From the NCBI GenBank assembly GCA_910584185.1, contig CAJTYC010000002.1, forward strand, positions 1 to 60,442: a stretch of 60,442 nucleotides of DNA. The letters are read 5' to 3'. The notes under the pieces are model-generated. The model did not search any database and was not told the origin of the DNA. It was given only the letters and a program-made list of their open reading frames with translations. This DNA is from an uncultured Muribaculaceae bacterium (GTDB taxonomy: Bacteria > Bacteroidota > Bacteroidia > Bacteroidales > Muribaculaceae). The stretch's first letter is position 1; the number at the start of each line of letters is the position of its first letter. This document shows, piece by piece, positions 1-6,673 of this stretch. Made by a program: the position numbers and the translations under genes.

Positions 1-101
1 CGGCGACTCCTTTTCCCCAGTGCGCGAAGCAACTTGCCAGGCCGGTTGCCAGCTACTCGGCAGAAGTCGTTGCATCGCGCACTGGGGGAAAGGAGGCGCC
101 G
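1..101. repeat. Long imperfect hairpin at the window edge
   Basis: Bases 1-33 and 69-101 are inverted copies of each other with about 3 mismatches in 33, leaving a 35-base middle that can itself fold (GCC and GGC pairs). The arms are GC-rich, unlike the AT-rich DNA that follows. No run of T follows either arm, so it is not a plain terminator. It could be the end of a mobile element or a structured RNA. What lies to the left of base 1 is not visible. Bases 102-217 hold nothing I recognise. Confidence 0.6.
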
Positions 102-217
102 CCGACGTCACAAATCCACCGTCAGGCGAGGTTTGTTGGGTCGTTTTGCTTGTAAATCATTAAGTTAGATGAGGGTTGTATACAGAACATCTCCTAAAGT
201 AAATAGTCGCGGTAATA

Positions 218-292
218 TTTTTTGGATTGTAATCCAAAAAGTGGGCAATAATTTTGGATTGTAATCCAAAAAGTAGGCAATAATTTTGGATT
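218..292 (+). promoter_or_regulatory. Tandem 32-bp palindromic repeats with two embedded promoters
   Basis: The palindrome TTTTGGATTGTAATCCAAAA occurs at about 219-240 and 252-272, and a third half copy starts at 284, giving a 32-bp period. Each repeat supplies a TTG (227-229 and 259-261) that lies 19 bp before a TAATTTTG box (249-256 and 281-288), so two Bacteroidota-type promoters point rightward. No plus-strand gene follows. The purT terminator and the 3' end of purT come next. It is either an orphan promoter array left by a lost gene or a set of operator sites. Confidence 0.5.
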
Positions 293-301
293 AATAGAAA
301 A

Positions 302-338
302 AACGGAGTCTGTCGTGATAGATTGGACAGACTCCGTT
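302..338 (-). terminator. Intrinsic terminator of purT
   Basis: A perfect 13-bp inverted repeat (302-314 with 326-338) surrounds an 11-base loop. Read on the minus strand it follows the purT stop and ends in a run of T (303-296). On the plus strand it is followed by TATTTTT, so it can probably stop transcription in both directions. Confidence 0.85.
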
Positions 339-382
339 ATTTTTGCCTTCTTGGTGAGTTACGCCAAGAGATGGTCTCTTTA

Positions 383-1567
383 TTACTTCAGGTCGATGTT
401 AATCTTGGCGGCGGCTGCGTCCACCTTGTCGCATGCTTCCTGCACTGTGTCGGCGGTGGCGAGCATCACTCCCATGCGGCGGTGTCCCTTGACTTCCGGC
501 TTGCCGAAGATACGCATATCGGTGCCCGGCACTGAGAGAGCCTCCTCCATGCCGGTGAAAGCGATGTCGGTAGAGTCGCCCCAAGCGAGCAGCGCACGCG
601 ATGCCGACGGGCAGTAGAACTTGATTTCGGGTATAGGAAGTCCGAGCAAAGCGCGAACGTGAAGCGCGAACTCAGAGAGATGCTGCGAAATGAGCGTCAC
701 CATGCCGGTATCGTGCGGGCGGGGTGAAAGTTCGGAGAAGATTACTTGGTCGCCCTTGACGAAGAACTCCACACCGAAGATGCCGAAGCCTCCGAGAGCG
801 CCGGTAACCTTCTTGGCTATTTCCTGAGCCTGAGCGATAGCCGATGCACTCATGGGCTGGGGCTGCCAGCTGCGGCGGTAGTCTCCGCTCTCCTGATAAT
901 GGCCGATAGGTTCGCAGAACGAGGTGCCGCCGATATGACGCACGGTGAGCAGTGTGATTTCATAGTCGAAGTCTACGAAGCCCTCCACGATTACGGCACC
1001 CTTGCCGGCACGTCCACCCTCCTGGGCCTCACGCCATGCGGTGTCGATCTGGTCGGGAGTCTTCACAGTGCTCTGGCCATGACCAGATGAACTCATCACC
1101 GGCTTCACCACGCAGGGGAGACCGATCTCCTCGATAGCCTTCTTGTATTCCTCCTCGGTGTCGGCGAAGCGGAAAGGGGAAGTGGGCACCTTGAGCTCAT
1201 TGGCTGCGAGATTGCGGATCTCGCGGCGGTTCATGGTGATGAAAGTGGCGCGGGCAGTAGGCACCACATTCCAGCCCTCCTGCTCCAAGGCGATAAGGGT
1301 GGGAGTGGCGATAGCCTCAATCTCAGGTATAATATAGTCCGGTTTCTCCTCCTCCACTATCTTGCGGAGGGCGTCACCATCGAGCATCGACACCACGATG
1401 CTCCGGTTGGCCACCTGCATGGCCGGGGCTTTGGGATACTTGTCGAGGGCCACCACCTCCACGCCATAGCGCTGGAGCTCGATGACCACTTCCTTGCCGA
1501 GTTCGCCGCTGCCGAGAAGCAGGGCCTTCTTGCCTCGGGCTGTGAATGGGGTTCCGATTGTTAGCAT
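383..1567 (-). CDS. purT: Formate-dependent phosphoribosylglycinamide formyltransferase (GAR transformylase 2)
   Basis: This 394-residue ATP-grasp enzyme converts GAR, formate and ATP to formyl-GAR, step 3 of purine synthesis, without using a folate. The N-terminal pre-ATP-grasp domain has the LLGSGELGKEV nucleotide-fold motif at about residues 16-26. The ATP-grasp metal and phosphate site is visible as VEFFV followed by ELSPRPHDTG (about 280-288). The length is normal for PurT. The start is the ATG whose complement ends at 1567, just upstream of the GSGELGKE segment. It is transcribed away from the other purine genes, with its own terminator. No purN is in the window, so this may be the main GAR formylating enzyme here (inference). 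Confidence 0.95.
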   Translation of the reverse strand: MLTIGTPFTARGKKALLLGSGELGKEVVIELQRYGVEVVALDKYPKAPAMQVANRSIVVSMLDGDALRKIVEEEKPDYIIPEIEAIATPTLIALEQEGWNVVPTARATFITMNRREIRNLAANELKVPTSPFRFADTEEEYKKAIEEIGLPCVVKPVMSSSGHGQSTVKTPDQIDTAWREAQEGGRAGKGAVIVEGFVDFDYEITLLTVRHIGGTSFCEPIGHYQESGDYRRSWQPQPMSASAIAQAQEIAKKVTGALGGFGIFGVEFFVKGDQVIFSELSPRPHDTGMVTLISQHLSEFALHVRALLGLPIPEIKFYCPSASRALLAWGDSTDIAFTGMEEALSVPGTDMRIFGKPEVKGHRRMGVMLATADTVQEACDKVDAAAAKINIDLK

Positions 1568-1586
1568 ATTTTTATTTCTTTTTTAA

Positions 1587-1640
1587 GGTCTTTAGGGTCT
1601 TTAAGGTCTTTAAGGACTTTAGGGTCTTTAAGGACTTTAA
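1587..1640. repeat. 9-bp minisatellite, six copies
   Basis: There are six successive 9-bp units of the form GGTCTTTAA with variants GGACTTTAA and GGTCTTTAG, lying between the start of purT and the end of panB. The complement, TTAAAGACC, is the unit seen again at 27694, 29086, 47906 and 50104. Confidence 0.9.
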
Positions 1641-1665
1641 GATCAGATGATTCTAAATTATAAAT

Positions 1666-2487
1666 TTAGTAGCTTTCTTCTGGGGTGGGGAAGGAGCCGG
1701 ACTTCACGTCGTCTACGTAGTGGCCTATGGCATCGTGCATGATGGTCGCGAGGTCGGCATAACGGCGCAGGAACCTCGGTGAGAAGCCCTGGTTTATGCC
1801 GAGCATGTCGTGCATCACGAGCACTTGGCCGTCGGTGCCGCCTCCGGCGCCGATTCCAATGGTCGGGATGGTGAGTTGTTCGGAGACTTTGCGGGCCAGT
1901 TCAGCCGGAATTTTCTCAAGCACAATGGCGAAACAGCCTATATCCTCGAGCATATGTGCGTCGGCTATCAGTTTTTCGGCCTCAGCCTCCTCGCGTGCGC
2001 GAACATTATAAGTTCCGAACTTGTTGATGCTCTGAGGGGTGAGACCGAGGTGTCCCATCACAGGGATGCCGGCGCAGAGTATACGTTCGATAGACTCGCG
2101 GATTTCCGAGCCACCCTCCATCTTTACGGCTTCGGCATGGCTCTCCTTCATGATGCGGATAGCGGAAGCCAAAGCCTCCTTGGAGTTGCCCTGATAAGAG
2201 CCGAAAGGGAGGTCGACGACCACGAGGGCACGTTGGGTGCCCTTCATCACCGACTTGGCATGATAAATCATCTGGTCGAGGGTGATAGGCAGGGTTGTGA
2301 CATTACCGGCCATGACATTTGAGGCAGAATCGCCCACAAGAATCACGTCGATGCCGGCACCGTCAACAATCTTGGCCGAACTATAGTCGTAAGAGGTGAG
2401 CATGGAAATCTTTTCGCCACGCTGCTTCATCTCCGCAAGGCGACGCGTTGTGACCTTGCGCTTGTTGTCAGTAGTATTGGTAGACAT
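1666..2487 (-). CDS. panB: 3-methyl-2-oxobutanoate hydroxymethyltransferase
   Basis: PanB transfers a hydroxymethyl group from methylene-tetrahydrofolate to alpha-ketoisovalerate, giving ketopantoate, the first committed step to pantothenate and CoA. The 273-residue protein is a TIM barrel of the usual length. Metal and substrate residues are visible: VGDS with Asp53, VDLPFGSY with Asp92, and KMEGG with Lys122 and Glu124. A longer in-frame reading starting at 2847 exists, but its extra 120 residues are hydrophobic, unrelated to PanB and overlap the divergent met leader. The ATG at 2487 (MSTNTTDNKRK) is therefore preferred. No panC or panD is nearby. Confidence 0.94.
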   Translation of the reverse strand: MSTNTTDNKRKVTTRRLAEMKQRGEKISMLTSYDYSSAKIVDGAGIDVILVGDSASNVMAGNVTTLPITLDQMIYHAKSVMKGTQRALVVVDLPFGSYQGNSKEALASAIRIMKESHAEAVKMEGGSEIRESIERILCAGIPVMGHLGLTPQSINKFGTYNVRAREEAEAEKLIADAHMLEDIGCFAIVLEKIPAELARKVSEQLTIPTIGIGAGGGTDGQVLVMHDMLGINQGFSPRFLRRYADLATIMHDAIGHYVDDVKSGSFPTPEESY

Positions 2488-2553
2488 CTTTAATGAGTTA
2501 TAATCAGCAATTTCGACCCGCACGCGTTTGAAATGCGTGACCCGGTCAGATTG

Positions 2554-2561
2554 CAAAATTA
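2554..2561 (-). promoter_or_regulatory. Probable -7 box of panB
   Basis: The minus strand reads TAATTTTG here, matching the Bacteroidota -7 consensus TAnnTTTG, 66 bases before the panB ATG. No good -33 TTTG stands at the expected distance, so the call rests on the -7 box alone. Confidence 0.5.
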
Positions 2562-2581
2562 CAAAAAAAATATGATTGGAG

Positions 2582-2612
2582 ATTGTGCTTTCAAAATAAA
2601 TTATTAATTTTG
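2582..2612 (+). promoter_or_regulatory. Promoter of the met leader and metY-metX-hom
   Basis: ATTG at 2582-2585 is followed after 19 bases by TAATTTTG (2605-2612). This matches the Bacteroidota -33/-7 pattern. Transcription would begin near 2618, about 25 bases before the leader-peptide start. Confidence 0.7.
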
Positions 2613-2641
2613 CGGTGTCAAACAAGAGAAAAACATCTAAG

Positions 2642-2755
2642 ATGATGACGAAGTGTACATATGATAATATAAGCGTCATGGCCTGTGAGGGCATGATGAT
2701 GGTCATGTGTATGTGCATGCGCAGCCGCGAGCCGGGTGTGTCGCCTTTGTCATGA
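2642..2755 (+). CDS. Met/Cys-rich leader peptide of the methionine operon
   Basis: A 37-codon ORF lies between the promoter and an intrinsic terminator upstream of metY. It encodes 9 Met (residues 1, 2, 13, 18, 19, 20, 22, 24, 26) and 4 Cys (5, 15, 23, 25), with a dense run MMMVMCMCM at 18-26. A purine-rich stretch (GAGAAAAA) lies 8-20 bases upstream. It stops at TGA 2753-2755, 32 bases before the terminator stem. Such codon enrichment is the hallmark of a ribosome-sensing attenuator: stalling for charged Met-tRNA or Cys-tRNA would leave the downstream RNA free to avoid the terminator. The peptide itself probably has no other role. Too short for standard gene finders; function inferred from composition and position. 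Confidence 0.85.
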   Translation: MMTKCTYDNISVMACEGMMMVMCMCMRSREPGVSPLS

Positions 2756-2787
2756 CATCTTGCATAAGAGATTGAGATAAAGATGAG

Positions 2788-2816
2788 GCCCGGCGCACCA
2801 AGCGTCGGGCTTTTTT
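2788..2816 (+). terminator. Attenuator terminator before metY
   Basis: GCCCGGCGC (2788-2796) pairs with GCGTCGGGC (2802-2810) around the loop ACCAA, with one G-T pair, and is followed by six T (2811-2816). It sits between promoter and structural genes, so it must be conditional. The leader segment GCCGGG (2731-2736) is complementary to CCCGGC (2789-2794) in the 5' arm and could form a competing antiterminator when the ribosome stalls upstream. Confidence 0.85.
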
Positions 2817-2874
2817 CTAATAGGGCAAATAGGTCAAATAATCTCATCTATCTAAACACCAAACACCAAAAACT

Positions 2875-4158
2875 ATGGATATAAAGAAACTGAAATTCGC
2901 CACACGTCAGATCCATGCCGGTCTTGACCACAATCCGGCCACCGGTTCGCGCGGTGTAGCCATCTATCCCACTGCAGCTTACCGCTTCAACGACTGCGAG
3001 CATGCAGCCAACCTCTTCAAACTCAGCGAGCCGGGCAATATCTACACCCGTCTTCAGAATCCCACCACCTCAGCTTATGAGGAGCGCGTTGCCGCACTCT
3101 ATGGCGGTGTAGGCGCACTCGGAGTGGCCTCCGGCATGTCAGCGATACTGATTACCATCACATCGCTTGCCCAGGCCGGTGACAACATCGTGGCCTCTCC
3201 TTATTTATATGGCGGCACTTACAACCTCTTCCGTATAAGCCTTCGCAAACTCGGCATCGAGGTGCGCATACCCGCGAGCGAGCGTCCCGAAGACTTCGCC
3301 GCGCAGGTCGACGACCGCACACGCGCACTCTTCGCGGAGTCGATGGGCAACCCCACTTGCGCGGTGCCCGACCTCGAAGGCCTTGCCAAGGTGGCGCACG
3401 ATGCGGAAGTGCCACTGATTGTAGACAACACATTCGGAGGTGCCGGCTACCTCTGCAACCCCTTCGACTGGGGTGCCGACATAGTGGTAGACTCTGCCAC
3501 CAAATGGATTAACGGCCACGGCACAGCCATGGGTGGCGTGATAGTCGACGGTGGCTCGTTCAATTGGGGCAACGGCAAGTTTCCAGAGATAGACGGTCCC
3601 TCAGAGGGTTATCACGGCTTGAACCTCTGGGAGGCATTTGGTCCGGTGGCGTTTATCGTGAAATGTCGAGTGGATGGGCTGCGCGACTTCGGCCCTTGCC
3701 CGTCGGCGTTCGACAGTTACCTCATGATGATCGGTCTGGAGACACTATCTCTACGCGTGCGTCATCAAGTTGAGTCAACGCGCAGGCTTGCAGAATATCT
3801 GCAAAATCACCCCAAGGTGAAGAAAGTTAGTTATGTGGGCTTCGAGGACCATCCCTCATATGCAAACGCGCAGAAATATTACCGCTTCGGCGCATCGGGC
3901 GTACTCAATGTGGAGCTCCAGGGAGACCTGGAGTCAACGGTGAGATTTGTGGAATCGCTCGAACTTCTCGCCAACATGACCATGATAGGCGACTCCATCT
4001 CAGTGGTTACACACCCGGCATCGACCACCCACAAACAACTTAGCGAGTCCGACCTCGAGGCAGCCGGAGTCACGCCGACACTGCTCCGCATATCGCTCGG
4101 ACTGGAAGATGTGGAAGATATAATAGCTGACTTCGAACAAGCATTTGCACATGTCTGA
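2875..4158 (+). CDS. metY: O-acetylhomoserine sulfhydrylase (aminocarboxypropyltransferase)
   Basis: This 427-residue enzyme of the Cys/Met-metabolism PLP family would convert O-acetylhomoserine and sulfide to homocysteine. The PLP lysine is Lys210 in DSATKWINGHG. The phosphate-binding SGMSA (86-90), the YTR loop (57-59) and Asp184 of VDNT, which contacts the pyridine nitrogen, are present. Length and the N-terminal TRQIHAG motif fit MetY better than the shorter cystathionine gamma-synthases. The preceding attenuator would make expression respond to Met and/or Cys. Its last 8 bases overlap the start of metX, indicating translational coupling. A role in sulfide assimilation with other acyl-homoserines cannot be excluded. 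Confidence 0.92.
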   Translation: MDIKKLKFATRQIHAGLDHNPATGSRGVAIYPTAAYRFNDCEHAANLFKLSEPGNIYTRLQNPTTSAYEERVAALYGGVGALGVASGMSAILITITSLAQAGDNIVASPYLYGGTYNLFRISLRKLGIEVRIPASERPEDFAAQVDDRTRALFAESMGNPTCAVPDLEGLAKVAHDAEVPLIVDNTFGGAGYLCNPFDWGADIVVDSATKWINGHGTAMGGVIVDGGSFNWGNGKFPEIDGPSEGYHGLNLWEAFGPVAFIVKCRVDGLRDFGPCPSAFDSYLMMIGLETLSLRVRHQVESTRRLAEYLQNHPKVKKVSYVGFEDHPSYANAQKYYRFGASGVLNVELQGDLESTVRFVESLELLANMTMIGDSISVVTHPASTTHKQLSESDLEAAGVTPTLLRISLGLEDVEDIIADFEQAFAHV

Positions 4159-5173
4159 GCCAAAGTATTTTAAATATGATGAGGCTTTTTGTCTCGAATC
4201 GGGAGAAAGGCTCGAGGGGCTCACTATTGCCTATCATACCTACGGCAAACTGAATGCGAGCCGCGACAACGTGGTGTGGGTGTGTCATGCGCTGACTGCC
4301 AACAGCGATGTGGCCGACTGGTGGCCGCATACGGTGGAGGCGGGGTGCTTCCTTGACCCCGACAAATGGTTTGTGGTGTGTGCCAACATACTCGGCTCGC
4401 ACTATGGCACCACCGGACCCCTCAGCCTGAATCCGGCCACGGGAGAGCCATATTATGGCGACTTCCCCAAGATAACCATCCGCGATATTGTCAACGCTCA
4501 CCGTCTGCTCGCCGACGCGCTCGGCATAGGTGAGATACACACGCTTGTAGGAAGCTCGGTGGGTGGTTTCCAGGCCACGGAGTGGATAGCCGGGGAGCCG
4601 GAACGTTTCGGGAGGTTGATACTGTTAGCCACCGACGCGAAGGCCTCGCCCTGGGCGATAGCCATCGATGAGACACAGCGCATGACAATCCTCGCCGACC
4701 CTACATATGGCGAGCGTCGCCCCGATGCCGGCATGGCCGGCATGGCGGCGGCACGCGCCATCGGTCTGCTTACATATCGCGGGCCCGAGGGTTACAACCT
4801 CTCGCAGCAAGACCCCGACGGGCATCAAGGTGAGCATCGGGCCTGCACATATCAGAGATACCAGGGGGAGAAGCTTTGCCGTCGGTATAATGCCTACTCC
4901 TACGTGACGATACTCGATGCCTTCGACACGCACGACATAGGGCGCGGGCGCGGAGGGGTGGCCGAAGCGTTGGCTCGAATCAACTGCCCCACCATAGTGA
5001 TTGGACTCAGCTCCGACATCATCTTCACACCTGCCGAGATGAAAAAACTCGCGCAGTCGATACCAAACGCTGAATACCGCGAGATAACATCTCCGTTCGG
5101 CCACGACGGCTTCTTGGTGGAACATGGTCAGCTTAACGAGATACTGACCCCATTCATCAATGCAAAGCTCTGA
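4151..5173 (+). CDS. metX: Homoserine O-acetyltransferase
   Basis: MetX acetylates homoserine with acetyl-CoA, making the substrate of the upstream MetY. It is an alpha/beta hydrolase of 340 residues. The nucleophile elbow is GSSVGG (134-139) with Ser136. The other triad members are Asp289 (SSDIIFTPAE) and His318 (FGHDGFL). The family also includes succinyltransferases, but pairing with MetY favours acetyl transfer (inference). The ATG at 4151 overlaps the metY stop as ATGTCTGA. An in-frame TTG six bases earlier is possible but less likely. It is slightly shorter than the typical 350-380 residues, with no obvious lost motif. Confidence 0.93.
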   Translation: MSEPKYFKYDEAFCLESGERLEGLTIAYHTYGKLNASRDNVVWVCHALTANSDVADWWPHTVEAGCFLDPDKWFVVCANILGSHYGTTGPLSLNPATGEPYYGDFPKITIRDIVNAHRLLADALGIGEIHTLVGSSVGGFQATEWIAGEPERFGRLILLATDAKASPWAIAIDETQRMTILADPTYGERRPDAGMAGMAAARAIGLLTYRGPEGYNLSQQDPDGHQGEHRACTYQRYQGEKLCRRYNAYSYVTILDAFDTHDIGRGRGGVAEALARINCPTIVIGLSSDIIFTPAEMKKLAQSIPNAEYREITSPFGHDGFLVEHGQLNEILTPFINAKL

Positions 5174-5197
5174 TTATAAACTCTAAATTTGAAACAA

Positions 5198-6415
5198 ATG
5201 GAACAGATAAATATAGGGCTCTTTGGTTTCGGCACAGTGGGGCAAGGGGTATACAAGGTAATCGACAATGCAAAGAATGCGCACGCCGTGATAAGCAAGA
5301 TAGCGGTGCGCAACATATCCAAGCCGCGCGATGTGGAGGCCCCTAAGGAGCTGTTTACCGACAATCCGGCCGACATACTCGACAATCCCGACATCAACCT
5401 CATAGTGGAGGTGATAGACGATCCCGAGGCGAGCTATAGGATAGTCACGAGCGCATTGCGCAAGGGGATACCCGTAGTGTCGGGCAACAAGGCGATGATA
5501 GCGCGTCATCTACCCGAACTGATAGAACTCCAGCGGCAGTACGACACCGCGCTGCTCTACGATGCGTCGTCGTGCGGTTCGATACCGGTGATACGCAACC
5601 TGGAGGAATACTACGACAACGACCTGCTGCTCGAGGTGAAAGGCATCTTGAACGGTTCGAGCAACTACATACTGTCGCGGGTGTTCGACCACAACCAACC
5701 ATACAGCGAGGCGCTTCGCAAGGCCCAGGAACTCGGCTTCGCGGAGAGCGATCCATCGTTCGACATCGAAGGCTACGACTCTCTCTTCAAACTCATCATA
5801 ATCACCGTGCATGCCCTCGGAGTGTATGTGGCACCTTCGGATATATTTACATACGGCATATCGAATATCCACGAGTCAGATATCAGATATGCCCGCGAGA
5901 AAGGTGTGAAAATCAAGCTCGTGGCGCAGGTGGTGAAAGTGAGCGACGAGCGGTTCACCATGTTTGTCATGCCGGAGTTCGTGCCGCCGTCGCGCTACAT
6001 ATACAGCGTAGATGACGAATACAACGGCGTGGTGATACGCGGCGAGTGCTACGACCGCCAGTTCATGTTTGGCAAAGGTGCCGGGAGTCTGCCCACGGCA
6101 TCATCGATACTTTCCGACATAATGGCACGCCGCCACGACTACCGTTACGAATACAAGAAGATGGCATATGTGGACCGGCCGGAATATACCACCGATGTGT
6201 TGGTGCGCGTCTATGTGCGGTATCGCGAGACCAACATACTCGGCACACTGCCATTTGTGGAGGTGAGGGAGCAATACATGTCGAAAGAAAACAACTACGT
6301 GATAGGCGACATAAAGCTGCGCGACTTGATATCGCACCGCGAACTGCTCTCCGCCCCCGACGTATTCATAGCCAGCCTGCCCACCTTCTTCACCGACCGC
6401 GACAACGCCGAGTGA
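5198..6415 (+). CDS. hom: Homoserine dehydrogenase
   Basis: The product reduces aspartate semialdehyde to homoserine, the precursor used by MetX. It has 405 residues from the ATG at 5198 (MEQINIGLFG). The nucleotide-binding motif GFGTVGQGV is at 10-18. The catalytic pair Asp194 and Lys198 lies in EGYDSLFKL. The C-terminal 85 residues are where many Hom proteins carry an ACT domain. This part is divergent, so allosteric feedback by threonine is uncertain. Its place as third gene of the operon means that homoserine supply is put under the same Met/Cys leader as MetX and MetY. Confidence 0.92.
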   Translation: MEQINIGLFGFGTVGQGVYKVIDNAKNAHAVISKIAVRNISKPRDVEAPKELFTDNPADILDNPDINLIVEVIDDPEASYRIVTSALRKGIPVVSGNKAMIARHLPELIELQRQYDTALLYDASSCGSIPVIRNLEEYYDNDLLLEVKGILNGSSNYILSRVFDHNQPYSEALRKAQELGFAESDPSFDIEGYDSLFKLIIITVHALGVYVAPSDIFTYGISNIHESDIRYAREKGVKIKLVAQVVKVSDERFTMFVMPEFVPPSRYIYSVDDEYNGVVIRGECYDRQFMFGKGAGSLPTASSILSDIMARRHDYRYEYKKMAYVDRPEYTTDVLVRVYVRYRETNILGTLPFVEVREQYMSKENNYVIGDIKLRDLISHRELLSAPDVFIASLPTFFTDRDNAE

Positions 6416-6475
6416 CGATAGAAGGCGTGCGGAATGCTTTGTGGCTGAATAAAAATGTGTATATATGTGAAAAAC

Positions 6476-6506
6476 TTTGTGGTTTGACAAAAAATTGCTA
6501 ATTTTG
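6476..6506 (+). promoter_or_regulatory. Promoter of the car-pyr operon
   Basis: TTTG (6476-6479), a 19-base spacer and TAATTTTG (6499-6506) form a near-perfect Bacteroidota promoter. The start of transcription would be near 6512, giving carA a leader of about 160 bases. Confidence 0.85.
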
Positions 6507-6523
6507 CAGAGCAAAAGAACGCA

Positions 6524-6601
6524 ATGAAATTTAGACGACATAACAGAGGTAACGCTCGAACCGCGATCCCTGTCAGCTGCCATCTCCTGCGGAGGTGGTG
6601 A
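6524..6601 (+). CDS. Candidate Arg-rich leader peptide upstream of carA
   Basis: A 25-codon ORF (MKFRRHNRGN...LLRRW) opens 12 bases after the predicted transcription start and stops inside the following hairpin. Six of 25 codons are Arg, and all are AGA, CGA, CGG or AGG, whereas the neighbouring genes mostly use CGC and CGT. CarAB makes carbamoyl phosphate for both arginine and pyrimidines, so arginine-sensitive attenuation would make sense. The ORF may also be incidental to an RNA structure; this is an inference from composition and place. Confidence 0.5.
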   Translation: MKFRRHNRGNARTAIPVSCHLLRRW

Positions 6602-6633
6602 TGAGGTTGACCCGGGGAGGAGCGGTTTTTTTT
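6559..6633 (+). terminator. Attenuator-type hairpin before carA
   Basis: A long interrupted stem forms from AACCGC/GCGGTT (6559-6564 with 6622-6627), TCCC/GGGA (6567-6570 with 6615-6618), GTCAGC/GTTGAC (6572-6577 with 6606-6611) and CCATCTCC/GGAGGTGG (6580-6587 with 6591-6598). It ends flush in eight T (6626-6633). It lies between the promoter and carA at 6674, so it must be bypassed for pyr expression. Coupling to translation of the 6524 ORF, or to UTP supply, would be the obvious control. Confidence 0.75.
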
Positions 6634-6673
6634 ATATACAAAAACAACAATATCAAAATATATCTGATAGACG

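Noticed and set aside
2488..2847. N-terminal extension of panB by 120 residues
   Set aside because: It is hydrophobic, unlike any PanB, runs through the promoter region and lies antisense to the met leader. The shorter start gives the normal family length.
2613..2874. SAM riboswitch before metY
   Set aside because: I saw no SAM-I or SAM-II core. The Met/Cys leader ORF plus terminator explains the region better.
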